From positions 34,413 to 98,412 of the forward strand of contig NZ_URHZ01000007.1 of NCBI RefSeq assembly GCF_900547735.1: DNA of 64,000 nucleotides, in the 5' to 3' direction. The first letter of the stretch is position 1. Each line of letters begins with the position of its first letter. A program made the position numbers and the translations under genes. Below are positions 45,936 through 54,138 of this stretch, piece after piece. A model generated the notes under the pieces. That model made no database searches, was not told where the DNA came from, and was given only the letters and a program-made list of their open reading frames with translations. Origin of the DNA: an uncultured Clostridium sp. Lineage in GTDB: Bacteria; Bacillota; Clostridia; Lachnospirales; Lachnospiraceae.

Positions 45936-46889
45936 TCAATAGACGTGGCCGTCCAATTCGGCAATGTATTTTTCCGCCTGCATGGCGGCGACTGCGCCGT
46001 CTGCGGCAGCGGTCACTACCTGACGAAAGCTCTTTACGCGGACATCCCCGGCAGCATAGACACCGGCAATATTGGTATGCATATCGTCGTCCGTTCTGAT
46101 ATATCCTCTTTCCATATCGAGAAGCCCTTCAAACAATTCACTTCTCGGGACATTTCCGATGAAACCGAACAAACCGATCATTCCATCGTCCGGATCTGCA
46201 TCCACTCTCGTGAGTTCATCTGTCTTTACATTTCTGACCGTCATGCCGGATAGGATTCCATCTCCATGAAGTTCCTCCACCACACTATCCCACATGAAAT
46301 TCATCTTTGGATTCCGGAATGCCTTCTCCTGGATGGATTTCGCCGCGCGAAGCTCATTCCTGCGGTGTATTACGGTAACCTTTCTGGCAAATTTCGTGAG
46401 GTAGATGGCCTCCTCCACCGCGGAGTCGCCGCCGCCTACGACAAACACCTCTAAATCTTCAAAGAAATTGGCGTCGCAGGTTGCGCAGAAGGAAACTCCC
46501 TTTCCAACAAACTCACCTTCCCGCCTGCATCCAATCGGTCTGGCATAAGCTCCGGTGGCAATAATCAGGGCGCGGCACCGGTACGTGTCTTTTGTACCGT
46601 GCAGCATTTTAACAGGTCCGTCAAGTTCCACACTGGAAATTGTATCGCTTGCACGCTCGGCGCCGAACCTGGCCGCCTGCCTTGTCATACGGTCGATTAG
46701 GGATGGGCCGCTTTCGCCCTCTACTATCTGGCCCGGATAATTTTCAATCTCATCTGTTATAGCAATCTGACCGCCGTCCCTGGCTTTTTCAATAATCAGT
46801 GTGGACAGGCGGTATCTGCCGGAATAAAGCCCTGCCGCAAGTCCGCCGGGACCCGCGCCAAGTATGATTACATCAAAAATTTTGTCCAT
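45936..46889 (-). CDS. trxB: Thioredoxin reductase (NADPH)
   Basis: This 317-residue flavoenzyme has the FAD motif ILGAGPGGLAAGLYSGRY, the redox CATC in VSFCATCDANFF, the NADPH motif VVGGGDSAVEEAIYLTKF, and the C-terminal FAD motif with NIAGVYAAGDVR. It passes NADPH electrons to the neighbouring TrxA. It lies between grdB and trxA with gaps of 14 and 28 bases. Confidence 0.95.
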   Translation of the reverse strand: MDKIFDVIILGAGPGGLAAGLYSGRYRLSTLIIEKARDGGQIAITDEIENYPGQIVEGESGPSLIDRMTRQAARFGAERASDTISSVELDGPVKMLHGTKDTYRCRALIIATGAYARPIGCRREGEFVGKGVSFCATCDANFFEDLEVFVVGGGDSAVEEAIYLTKFARKVTVIHRRNELRAAKSIQEKAFRNPKMNFMWDSVVEELHGDGILSGMTVRNVKTDELTRVDADPDDGMIGLFGFIGNVPRSELFEGLLDMERGYIRTDDDMHTNIAGVYAAGDVRVKSFRQVVTAAADGAVAAMQAEKYIAELDGHVY

Positions 46890-46903
46890 CTGTCATGCTC
46901 CTC

Positions 46904-48220
46904 TTACTTCTTCCATTCAAATACGGTCTGCTCCGTCACAGGGATCTGCAGGGCCTCAAGCGCCTTTTCGACAATCTGTCTGCGGATCTCCTTCTCCTCC
47001 TCGTGAGTCAGGGCCGGATTACCGAGAGGATGAGGAATTGCGACGGCAGGGACAATTCTGTTCGCGCCAACCGTCAGTGAGATCGGCACGACCGTGGCAA
47101 TATGAACTACCGGGATACCATAAGCTTCAATCGCTTTAACCATCGTTGCACCGCAACGAGTACAGGTCCCTCAGGTGGAGGTCAGGATCACGGCATCTAC
47201 ATGGTCGTCAACCAGCTTCTGTCCGATTTCCTTCGCATATTTCGTCGCGTTGGCCACACTCGTTCCATTGCCGACCGTCGTATAGAAATATTTGTGAAGG
47301 CTCCCGATTTTTCCTTCCTTTAAAAATTCACGGACAATATCTACCGGCAGGACGCGGTCCGCATCCCGGTTCGCATAGGACGGATCATAGCCGCCATGGG
47401 CCGTCTCATAGGTCTCTTCCGTCAGGTCCGTTACCTCCTCGATATCGTACATGCCGTATTTGGAGGCGCTGGAGGATTCGATATGGTCCGGGTTCCCCTT
47501 CGGCACGATACCGCCGGATGTGACCAGGGCGATTCTTGCATTAACCATATTCTTTATTGCCGGCCCCGGCTCTACCCGGTCAAAGCTCGGCATCGGATAT
47601 TCCGTCACGTATTCTTTTCCGTTTAATTTGTTTACCAGCATATCGACTGCCCGGCCTGCGCCTGTCTTTTCCTCAAAGAAGTTGACACGGATGCCATTAG
47701 GCATATACCCCTCTTCTTTCGACGAACCGACAGCTTCTTTTTTTACCAGCTTAAGCGCTAAGGGAGCCATCACCTTTACGGCCCCGCGCATTCCTGCCGC
47801 GCTGTTTTTGGTCTCGCAGATGTAGACTTTTGTTTTAAACATATCCGCGCCCGGATTCTCTTTATACATCCCTGTCACCACAGGGATTCCCATCTGTTCT
47901 TTTACTGCCGCCGCGACTGTGCCGCATGCCACGCCATAGCGTCCCGCATTAAACGCCGGACCGCAGATCACACCATCCGGATTTTTTTCCCTGATCATGC
48001 CTAAAATAGTTTCTGTCGCAGTATCCACATTTTCATTAAAATAGGAGTCACCGCAGATTATGGTAGCCACAATCTCCGCCTCATCGCCAAAGGCCTGGGC
48101 AAAGGCCAGACCCGGCCCCACCTTACCGTCTCTCATCTCAGGCGGATAATCCGCTTTTTCTTCGCCTCCGATGTTTGCGAAGAACTGATTTATATAATGT
48201 ACAAACTTTAATTTTGCCAT
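46904..48220 (-). CDS. grdB: Glycine reductase component B gamma subunit (GrdB), selenoprotein
   Basis: It has 438 residues with an in-frame UGA at 47171-47173, codon 350, inside U-x2-C-x2-C (UGTCTRC). Sec at this place is diagnostic of GrdB. N-terminal KFVHYINQFFANIGGEEKAD and C-terminal VVPISLTVGANRIVPAVAIP match the glycine-type subunit; a sarcosine-type GrdF cannot be fully excluded. GrdB binds the amino acid via the GrdE pyruvoyl group and cleaves the C-N bond to give carboxymethyl-Se. A good SECIS hairpin follows the UGA. It lies 56 bases after grdE. Confidence 0.95.
47143..47159 (-). promoter_or_regulatory. Bacterial SECIS hairpin of grdB
   Basis: TCGTTGC-GGT-GCAACGA is a perfect 7-bp stem with a GGU loop, 11 bases after the UGA. 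Known SelB sites have a G-U in a small apical loop about 16-30 bases after the UGA, so spacing and loop agree. Confidence 0.75.
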
Positions 48221-48276
48221 TTTTATTCATTCCTTTCAATCATTCCGGTTTGAAAGCGCATCGCGCTGTTTTATGA

Positions 48277-49557
48277 TTACCGGGCGCTCAAACGGTTGAA
48301 ACCCATCTCGTTGGTCGCTCCTGTAATCACCTGAAGCTCTGCTTCAATGGAGCCGTCTGCTTTCAGGCTGCCGTCAAATCCCCCGGCAATAATATCCGCC
48401 ACTTCCGGATAGCCAATCACCTTGTCCATCGGCGGGAGCGTAATAAGCATATTGGCATTGCCTCCGGTTACCACGGCATCCGCCGCCGCATCCGCGTCCG
48501 CCAGAGACTGGGATGCCCCGTCGCGGCCGGCATATTCATCGGTAATGATAACGGTCCTGATGCCTTTCGCCTCGATCTTTTTGCAGTTCATGATGAGGTC
48601 GGTGTCCGGGTTTCCGAAACCTTCCTGAGAAACAATGGCCCCATCCACGCCCAGCCACTCGCATAATTTTGCCGTGGCATCCGAAGAGCGCATCTTATCG
48701 GCCAGATATACATTCTCATTCGTGATAATCACACCCACAAAATTAAGCGTCTTTCCGTGTTCCTCGAATAAATGCTTGATAACCGGATTATTCAGGTGGT
48801 GATATGTGGTGTTCTTATCGCAGGCAGACACGCAGTTGCCGCTTAATATCGCGCCGTCCATCGTCTCTGTCGGGCAGAGGATAGTCGGAAGGGACTGTTT
48901 CATGTCCACACCGTACACATAGGTGTCGTGCATGAGCCCCTGGCTCTGTAGCATCAGCACATAAGCCACCCGCGGAAGTTCGGGATACAGCCTGATCCCC
49001 TCCTTTACGGACGGTGTCTCATACGTCTCCACTGTTTCAGCCGTAATATTTTTTGCCAGCTTTCCTATGTAATCAGCCGTTTTTAATCCTGCCATGCGCA
49101 CCGCTTTTTCGTGGGCATGCTTTTCGATCCCTTCGATCGGCTCACAGACAACCACCAGATTATGAAGCTGTGAAAACGGAGTATACTGCGCCCCCGTCCC
49201 GGTCATGTCGATAATCCCCTCCTGGAACCCTACAATCTTACCGGCTGTTACAACGCCGCAGCCACGCAGCACATTGGTCCTGCCGCTCCCCACTGTCGCT
49301 ACTTTGGAAATAACCCCCGGGAATAATTCTCCGTCCCCGCTTGTTTTTACCCTCGGTTCAATCACATCCTTGACCGGCATGATACGGATACTGTCACCCG
49401 GATGTGCAACTTCCAGCTCCACCGACTCTAAGCTGCCGTCTTCCAGCAGAAGCGCCGTCAGTTCCTCTTTATTCACAGTAACTGTGCCGCCCTCTACCTT
49501 GGATTCGGATCCGAACCGGATATCCCTGATTGGAATAATTCCTAATTCAAGCTTCAT
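48277..49557 (-). CDS. grdE: Glycine reductase component B proprotein (GrdE)
   Basis: This 426-residue proprotein is cleaved at an Asn-Cys bond to give alpha and beta subunits; the Cys becomes the pyruvoyl cofactor that binds glycine. In this protein the expected site is LSGNCVSACDKN with N241-C242, the known position. Other conserved parts are RTNVLRGCGVVTAGKIVGFQ and the N-terminus MKLELGIIPIRDIRFG. The start is at 49557 with GGAGG upstream; the frame runs 9 codons further. It is the first gene of the operon, downstream of a sigma-54 promoter. Confidence 0.93.
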   Translation of the reverse strand: MKLELGIIPIRDIRFGSESKVEGGTVTVNKEELTALLLEDGSLESVELEVAHPGDSIRIMPVKDVIEPRVKTSGDGELFPGVISKVATVGSGRTNVLRGCGVVTAGKIVGFQEGIIDMTGTGAQYTPFSQLHNLVVVCEPIEGIEKHAHEKAVRMAGLKTADYIGKLAKNITAETVETYETPSVKEGIRLYPELPRVAYVLMLQSQGLMHDTYVYGVDMKQSLPTILCPTETMDGAILSGNCVSACDKNTTYHHLNNPVIKHLFEEHGKTLNFVGVIITNENVYLADKMRSSDATAKLCEWLGVDGAIVSQEGFGNPDTDLIMNCKKIEAKGIRTVIITDEYAGRDGASQSLADADAAADAVVTGGNANMLITLPPMDKVIGYPEVADIIAGGFDGSLKADGSIEAELQVITGATNEMGFNRLSAR

Positions 49558-49645
49558 CTTTCCGCTCCTCCTTCTTTCTCCCAAAGCCGTATATTCACTT
49601 CCTTACAGCTCATAAAAGAATTATTACTGATTCATTTTATATATA

Positions 49646-49661
49646 AGCAATTTGCATGCCA
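49646..49661 (-). promoter_or_regulatory. Sigma-54 promoter of the grd operon
   Basis: On the minus strand it reads TGGCAT-GCAAA-TTGCTT, the same -24/-12 form as the SDR operon promoter. It lies about 90 bases before grdE. No competing TATAAT-type promoter was seen between it and the gene. Confidence 0.77.
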
Positions 49662-49734
49662 AAAAAACCATGGTCCTGCAAGCTCATAGAAATCATAACC
49701 TGTTACCGGTTTTATTTTCACAGTGGTGTGTAAT

Positions 49735-49792
49735 TTTGACAATTATCTTTGAACTCTCCTGTCAATTGGCAAATAATTGGCAACAATGTCAC
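49735..49792. promoter_or_regulatory. Upstream activator site cluster of the grd operon
   Basis: It contains TTTTGACAATTA, CTGTCAATTG (49759-49768), two TTGGCAA copies (49766 and 49777) and AATGTCAC. The string GGCAAAT-n-TTGGCAA-n-TGTCA closely matches the inverse of the site at 31696-31745. It lies about 75-130 bases upstream of the -24 box. Confidence 0.65.
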
Positions 49793-49890
49793 AACTGTTT
49801 CCTGCCTTTCCTCACCGCTTTTACCCACCTCCATTCCGAATAAATTTCTTACAGAACCGGCCAGTACCGTACAATGGGCCGAATCTCCGC

Positions 49891-49921
49891 TTGACTTTGA
49901 TACCGTGCCGCAGTTTATACT
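49891..49921 (+). promoter_or_regulatory. MerR-type promoter with 19-base spacer
   Basis: -35 TTGACT (49891-49896) and -10 TATACT (49916-49921) are separated by 19 bases, the stretched spacing of promoters activated by MerR proteins. It precedes the decayed MerR-like gene, suggesting former autoregulation. Confidence 0.5.
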
Positions 49922-49941
49922 AATGACACAGGAGGTACAAA

Positions 49942-50279
49942 ATGAAGGAAATGACTGTAAGCCAGGTATCCAGACGATATGGAATTCCTTCATCGCTTGA
50001 GAAAAAGAGATTTTGCGGCGGTTTATATGCCGCCCATATAATACCGTTTGGCAATTTTGACGAGTGGGATGCATTTCTCGAATGAATGATGAAACAGGAA
50101 AGATATGAATTGAATTTGCAGGCGGTTTGAAGGTTCAGAAGCATATGTGCGGACTCGCGGAATAAAACTTAAATTACTATAACCATATAGAACAGCCGAA
50201 ACAGGATATCAAGCATCTGCAGTTGGATCTTCTAATGCCGATTAGTGAAAAGGGGAGGGCTGAAGGGATGGTGATTTAG
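49942..50279 (+). pseudogene. Decayed MerR-like regulator with GyrI-like effector domain
   Basis: An ATG with GGAGG upstream opens MKEMTVSQVSRRYGIPSSLE, the start of a MerR helix-turn-helix. It jumps at once to GGLYAAHIIPFGNFDEW, which belongs to the C-terminal GyrI-like ligand domain, and stops at 50085. Further downstream the frame shows HIEQPKQDIKHLQLDLLMPI before a stop at 50279, which fits the end of such a protein. The middle is missing and several stops occur, so this is a remnant created by internal deletion. It sits between grdE and grdX on the opposite strand. Confidence 0.5.
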
Positions 50280-50366
50280 GAACTGAGCTTGCAAAAATGA
50301 TAATTAAAAGATGATTTGTGGGGAGATGAAATGTGACCGGGCTATAGATTGGGAGTGGAAACAAAG

Positions 50367-50424
50367 CAGCCTTACAATGAAATTTGAGAATTGGCATTAA
50401 ACCGGCAATTTCATTGCAAGGCTG
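50367..50424. terminator. Imperfect inverted repeat between pseudogene and grdX
   Basis: CAGCCTTACAATGAAATT and AATTTCATTGCAAGGCTG pair with one mismatch around a 22-base loop. It may be a terminator for the plus-strand remnant or a small repeat element. Confidence 0.4.
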
Positions 50425-50433
50425 AACTTCTGA

Positions 50434-50459
50434 GGCATCGCTTTTGAAAAGCGATTGCC
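50434..50459 (-). terminator. Terminator of grdX
   Basis: GGCATCGCTTTTGAAAAGCGATTGCC forms a near-perfect hairpin just downstream of the grdX stop codon. Confidence 0.6.
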
Positions 50460-50495
50460 GCGTTATTAAATTTAAATCGTGGTCATATAAACGTT

Positions 50496-50897
50496 CTAAA
50501 AGGTACAGCTGACGGCGCTTTCTATCAGGGACTGATCAATATAGCGGAAATCCTTCTTCAAGTTCTCCTCCCAGTCAGGCAGTGGTTTCTCCGTGAGAAA
50601 AGCACTGCAGGTTATGATACTATTTTCCAACACCGTGATGAATTCCTGGAACTCCTCCATCTCCACCTTGCCGTCGGATATCATCACCGTCTTATATGGA
50701 TTTTGGTTCGGTTTAATACTCCCCGCCATCGGATGTGTCTCCAGACGGCTTCCTCCGTGGATCGCATCCCTCGCCCTTATCAGGACATCCAGACAGCCGC
50801 CTCCCTCCAGATACTCCACCCTCAGTCCCTTTCCATATGCGCCATAGCGCTCTTTGACAAGCTCATTATTCGTGATAAGCGTATATAATCTGTGCAA
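50496..50897 (-). CDS. grdX: GrdX family protein
   Basis: This 133-residue protein of unknown biochemical role belongs to the GrdX family found with glycine/sarcosine/betaine reductase genes. Family stretches are YTLITNNELVKERYG, YLEGGGCLDVLIRARDAIHG and HPMAGSIKPNQNPYKTVMIS. The start is TTG at 50897 with GAGGGG about 8 bases upstream. In other clostridia grdX heads the grd operon; here it stands about 0.9 kb upstream of grdE, with its own terminator and a decayed regulator gene between. Confidence 0.85.
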   Translation of the reverse strand: MHRLYTLITNNELVKERYGAYGKGLRVEYLEGGGCLDVLIRARDAIHGGSRLETHPMAGSIKPNQNPYKTVMISDGKVEMEEFQEFITVLENSIITCSAFLTEKPLPDWEENLKKDFRYIDQSLIESAVSCTF

Positions 50898-51017
50898 TGT
50901 CGTCCCCTCTTTCCTGTCAATATTTACCCCTGTTAACTCTCCTCTATCGTATCAGACTTCCCTCTTTACTTCCACCATAATTTTAAATTCCCCTGACAAG
51001 CCTCCCCGTCCCCCTCC

Positions 51018-51046
51018 TTGTCAACCCACCACCCCTGTGATATACT
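51018..51046 (+). promoter_or_regulatory. Sigma-A promoter of selD
   Basis: TTGTCA (51018-51023), 17 bases, TATACT (51041-51046). The -10 lies at the start of the first leader repeat, and the second repeat carries the same TATACT at 51133. Confidence 0.65.
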
Positions 51047-51215
51047 ATGAGCACTTGGTGAGGTCCTTTCGAACCTAGTGCGAGTCATATCTGGACACTT
51101 AACGAGGTCTCTCACGAGTTTAGTGTACACGATATACTATGAGCACTTAGTGAGGTCCTTTCGAACCTAGTGCGAGTCATATCTGGACACTTAACGAGGT
51201 CTCTCACGAGTTTAG
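51039..51215 (+). repeat. Two tandem 92-base two-hairpin repeats in the selD leader
   Basis: Unit 1 starts at 51039 and unit 2 at 51131; they differ by very few bases. Each has a -10-like TATACT, hairpin A (GCACTTGGTGAGG ... CCTAGTGC), the linker GAGTCATATCTGGA and hairpin B (CACTTAACGAGG ... GTTTAGTG). Related modules occur at 18780-18810 and 20621-20704. No open reading frame explains them. Confidence 0.8.
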
Positions 51216-51252
51216 CAAGGCCCTATCCGGCTAAAAGTAAGGAGGTTTACAC

Positions 51253-52290
51253 ATGGCAGATATATCATTGACATCTATGACAGCGCATCGTGGCTGAGCG
51301 GCCAAAATAGGCCCTGATGCCCTGGCACAAGTTTTGTGCCATTTACCGAAATTTAACGATCCGAATCTGCTGGTGGGCTTTCAGACCAGCGATGACGCCG
51401 CCGTTTACCGGCTGAGCGACGAACTGGCCCTAATCCAGACCGTTGATATATTCCCGCCGATTGTAGACGATCCCTATTCCTACGGCAAGACAGCCGCAGC
51501 CAACGCGCTCAGCGACGTGTATGCCATGGGTGGAAGGCCCAAACTCGCCATGAACATATTCTGCTTCCCGGAGACTCTTCCGAAATCCGCGGTGCAGGCT
51601 ATTTTACAAGGCGGTTATGAAAAAGTACAGGAAGCGGATGCCATTATCTGCGGCGGGCATACCATTCAGGATCCCGTCCCCAAATATGGCCTCAGCGTGA
51701 CCGGTTTCGTCCATCCGGAACGCGTGCTTCGGAACAATACCATACAGAGGGGAGATATTCTGATTCTCACTAAAGCGCTGGGAACCGGAATCCTAACGAC
51801 CGCATGGAAAGGAAACCTTTTAACAGTTCCGCAGCAGACGGAGCTTCTCACCTCCATGGAAATGTTAAACCGGTACGCCGCGGAAACCTTAGAGTGTTTC
51901 GCCGATATCCATGCCTGCACGGATGTCACAGGCTTTGGCCTATTAGGACATGCCTATGAAATGGCGTCCGGCAGCAATTTGAGTATCGCGATTGACTCCG
52001 TGGCTCTTCCGTCCCTGAACGGAGCCGTCGATGCGGCCGCCATGGGTCTGATTCCCGCAGGCGCTTATAAGAACAGGGAGTACTTGAATCAACTTGTAAA
52101 TATACATCCTTCTGTTCCCGAATCATTGTCCGATTTAATGTTCGATCCCCAGACTTCCGGCGGTCTGCTGATCTCGGTTCCGGAAAAAACCGGCCGCGAA
52201 CTTATAAAACGGCTGAACGAAAATTGTCCGGCAGCAAGGATAATAGGACGGGTGGAGGCATTTGATAAGTATCCGCTGACAGTTTTATAA
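51253..52290 (+). CDS. selD: Selenide, water dikinase (SelD), itself a selenoprotein
   Basis: At 345 residues it makes selenophosphate from selenide and ATP. The catalytic nucleophile is encoded by an in-frame UGA at 51295-51297 (codon 15) in HRG-U-AAKIGP; the Lys needed for catalysis is three residues on. After the UGA the frame is canonical (DALAQVLCHLPKFNDPN; TVDIFPPIVDDPYSYGKTAA; FDPQTSGGLLISVP). The start ATG at 51253 has AAGGAGG 6 bases upstream. It is transcribed opposite to the grd and sel operons from its own promoter, after a repeat-filled leader. Because SelD needs Sec to be made, its supply is self-dependent. Confidence 0.95.
51323..51341 (+). promoter_or_regulatory. Candidate SECIS hairpin of selD
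   Basis: TGGCACAA-GTT-TTGTGCCA is a perfect 8-bp stem with a GUU loop, 25 bases after the UGA. The loop starts with GU as SelB prefers, but the distance is slightly long. Confidence 0.55.
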
Positions 52291-52408
52291 AAGGATTTCC
52301 AATCCGTAAAGCGAAGCAAGGCAGCCGTAACATTGCAACAGCAATAGACCTGCTGCCTGCGCTGTCACCGGTAGGCGCGGCACGTTCCGGCAGATAACCG
52401 ACCGGTGC

Positions 52409-52457
52409 AAAAAAGAGGATTTCTTACAATACAACCTGTAAAGAAATCCTCTTTTTT
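52409..52457. terminator. Bidirectional terminator, selD / cell-wall-repeat protein
   Basis: AAAAAAGAGGATTTCTTACA and TGTAAAGAAATCCTCTTTTTT form a long stem with A- and T-runs on both sides. Confidence 0.85.
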
Positions 52458-52504
52458 ATTCATATATATTATGTCTTCAATTTTGCAGTTTACATCAGTT
52501 TCTG

Positions 52505-53890
52505 TTAATCTTCCCAGTAATCAGGTTCGATCGGCTCACGCGCCAGTGACTTTCCGTCATCGCTCTGCTCATCCACCTGAATAATCTGTCCGGAAGAGTT
52601 CGTCTTGTACTTTGTGCCGCTGGAATCCTTAACCGTCGTGGATTTAACAATTTTACCCGATGTGCTTACGAGGTAAACTTTGTTGTCAATCTTGATCGCC
52701 TCGTACTTGGTTCCGCTCTCCGCCTTCTGAAGTTTGCCCATGTAGAACAGGTAGTTCTCCTTGACACCTGAGTAACCGCGGCCTGCTTTGGTTCCGGATT
52801 CGGTGAAGTAGAACTCGCTTCGTGTTCCGTCGCCTTCCTCCACGGTTCCTTTCCCTTTCACAACAGAGCTTGTGGCCTTGTTGCCGAAGTAGTAGCATGC
52901 ATATTCATCCGTGCTGCCCACTCTCAGACGTCTCAGTCCGTAGACCGGGTTGCCCTTCTCATTAAAGAGATAAGTAATGCCGTTAATTCTCACCAGATCA
53001 CTTGTGGATGCCTCCTCGGCGGACGGTCCCACCTTCGGTGTGCCGTTGCTGGAGAAATAGTACCATTCCACCTCATTCCCCAGATCCATATTCAGATCGG
53101 AATCTTCCGGAGGCGTTGTGGAATACCAGCCGGTCTGTACCTTTCCGTTGTCCTGGAAATAACGGTAGTTTTCAAAGCTGTCGTCAGACTTGTCACCCAT
53201 GTTCACCCAGCCGGTCTGCATTGCTCCCGTCTCGCTGAAACAGTAGTAAACTCCGTCAATCTTATATAACTTATAGTCTCCGCCGCTGATATTCGGCACA
53301 TATTTCTTACCGGAGCTCTGGAAGTAATACCAGTGCTTGTCCTCATCATCACCAAACGGCACCGTCTTGTCATCAAATGAATCATCATCGTCCGGATCTT
53401 CCAGATACTGCCATCCGGTGCGCATCGCCCCATCGGAACCGGTATAATAGGTATCGTCATCCACCCAGCCGGTCTGCATCGCTCCGTCGCTGTCAAAATA
53501 ATAATATTTATTATCTATCTTGGACCAGCCGTCCGTCACTACCTTGCCGCTGTTTGCAAAATAATACCAGACAATCGTATTCTCCTCATCCCAGCCCGGA
53601 TTCTTCTTCTGAAGCTTAATCCACTTATTCGTTGTCATGATACCATTGCTGTCCACATAATACTCATCATCAACCCAGGAATTCACTGCCATTACTCCCT
53701 GAGAATTCAGGTAACGCCAAAGACCGTCGGCACCCTTCTTCCACTCATTTGTAACCTTATAATTATTAGAATCGTAATAAACCCAATCAGATCCCGACTG
53801 CTGCCAGCCTTCCGCATATGCAGTCAGAGACGCTGTTCCCAATGCAAGCATCATGGAGAGGGCAAAGACCGTGATTCCTCTCTTCCTCAT
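52505..53890 (-). CDS. Secreted cell-wall-binding repeat protein
   Basis: At 461 residues it has a signal peptide (MRKRGITVFALSMMLALGTA, cleavage near AYA-EGW). The rest is a chain of choline-binding-like (CW_binding_1) repeats of about 20 residues with the pattern GW-x-Tyr-Tyr-Phe and Asn/Asp-Gly-x-Met-Gln-Thr-Gly-Trp (WVYYDSNNYKVTNEW, MQTGWVDDDTYYTGSDGAMR, and so on), covering nearly the whole length and without any separate catalytic domain. Such repeats hold proteins to choline or other wall polymers. It ends with an acidic tail (EPIEPDYWED). The start is at 53890 with GGGAGG upstream. Its function is probably structural or adhesive. Confidence 0.87.
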   Translation of the reverse strand: MRKRGITVFALSMMLALGTASLTAYAEGWQQSGSDWVYYDSNNYKVTNEWKKGADGLWRYLNSQGVMAVNSWVDDEYYVDSNGIMTTNKWIKLQKKNPGWDEENTIVWYYFANSGKVVTDGWSKIDNKYYYFDSDGAMQTGWVDDDTYYTGSDGAMRTGWQYLEDPDDDDSFDDKTVPFGDDEDKHWYYFQSSGKKYVPNISGGDYKLYKIDGVYYCFSETGAMQTGWVNMGDKSDDSFENYRYFQDNGKVQTGWYSTTPPEDSDLNMDLGNEVEWYYFSSNGTPKVGPSAEEASTSDLVRINGITYLFNEKGNPVYGLRRLRVGSTDEYACYYFGNKATSSVVKGKGTVEEGDGTRSEFYFTESGTKAGRGYSGVKENYLFYMGKLQKAESGTKYEAIKIDNKVYLVSTSGKIVKSTTVKDSSGTKYKTNSSGQIIQVDEQSDDGKSLAREPIEPDYWED

Positions 53891-54053
53891 ATAAATTCCT
53901 CCCGTTGTATACAGTACTCTACAATACATTCTATCAGGGGAGGGGGAAATGTTCAAGCAGAATTATCTTTCAATTTGATTACAATTTGAGAAAGGAGGAC
54001 GCGGCCGTAAGGCGCGGGGATGGGATGGCGGCTTCTCCTTTTGCCAATTATGT

Positions 54054-54082
54054 TTGACACCTCCACCTCCACCAGATATAAT
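54054..54082 (+). promoter_or_regulatory. Sigma-A promoter of the methyltransferase gene
   Basis: TTGACA (54054-54059), 17 bases, TATAAT (54077-54082): both boxes at full consensus, 57 bases before the ATG. Confidence 0.8.
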
Positions 54083-54138
54083 TATCTGAGGAAACATGAA
54101 TACTATGGTATCTGCCAATTGAAAGGATAAATAAAACT

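Noticed and set aside
46904..47143. Separate small 79-residue protein downstream of grdB
   Set aside because: It is the C-terminal part of GrdB after the Sec codon.
49558..49760. Glycine riboswitch ahead of the grd operon
   Set aside because: The 5' leader from the sigma-54 promoter is under 90 bases, and no tandem aptamer signature was recognised there or before the SDR operon.
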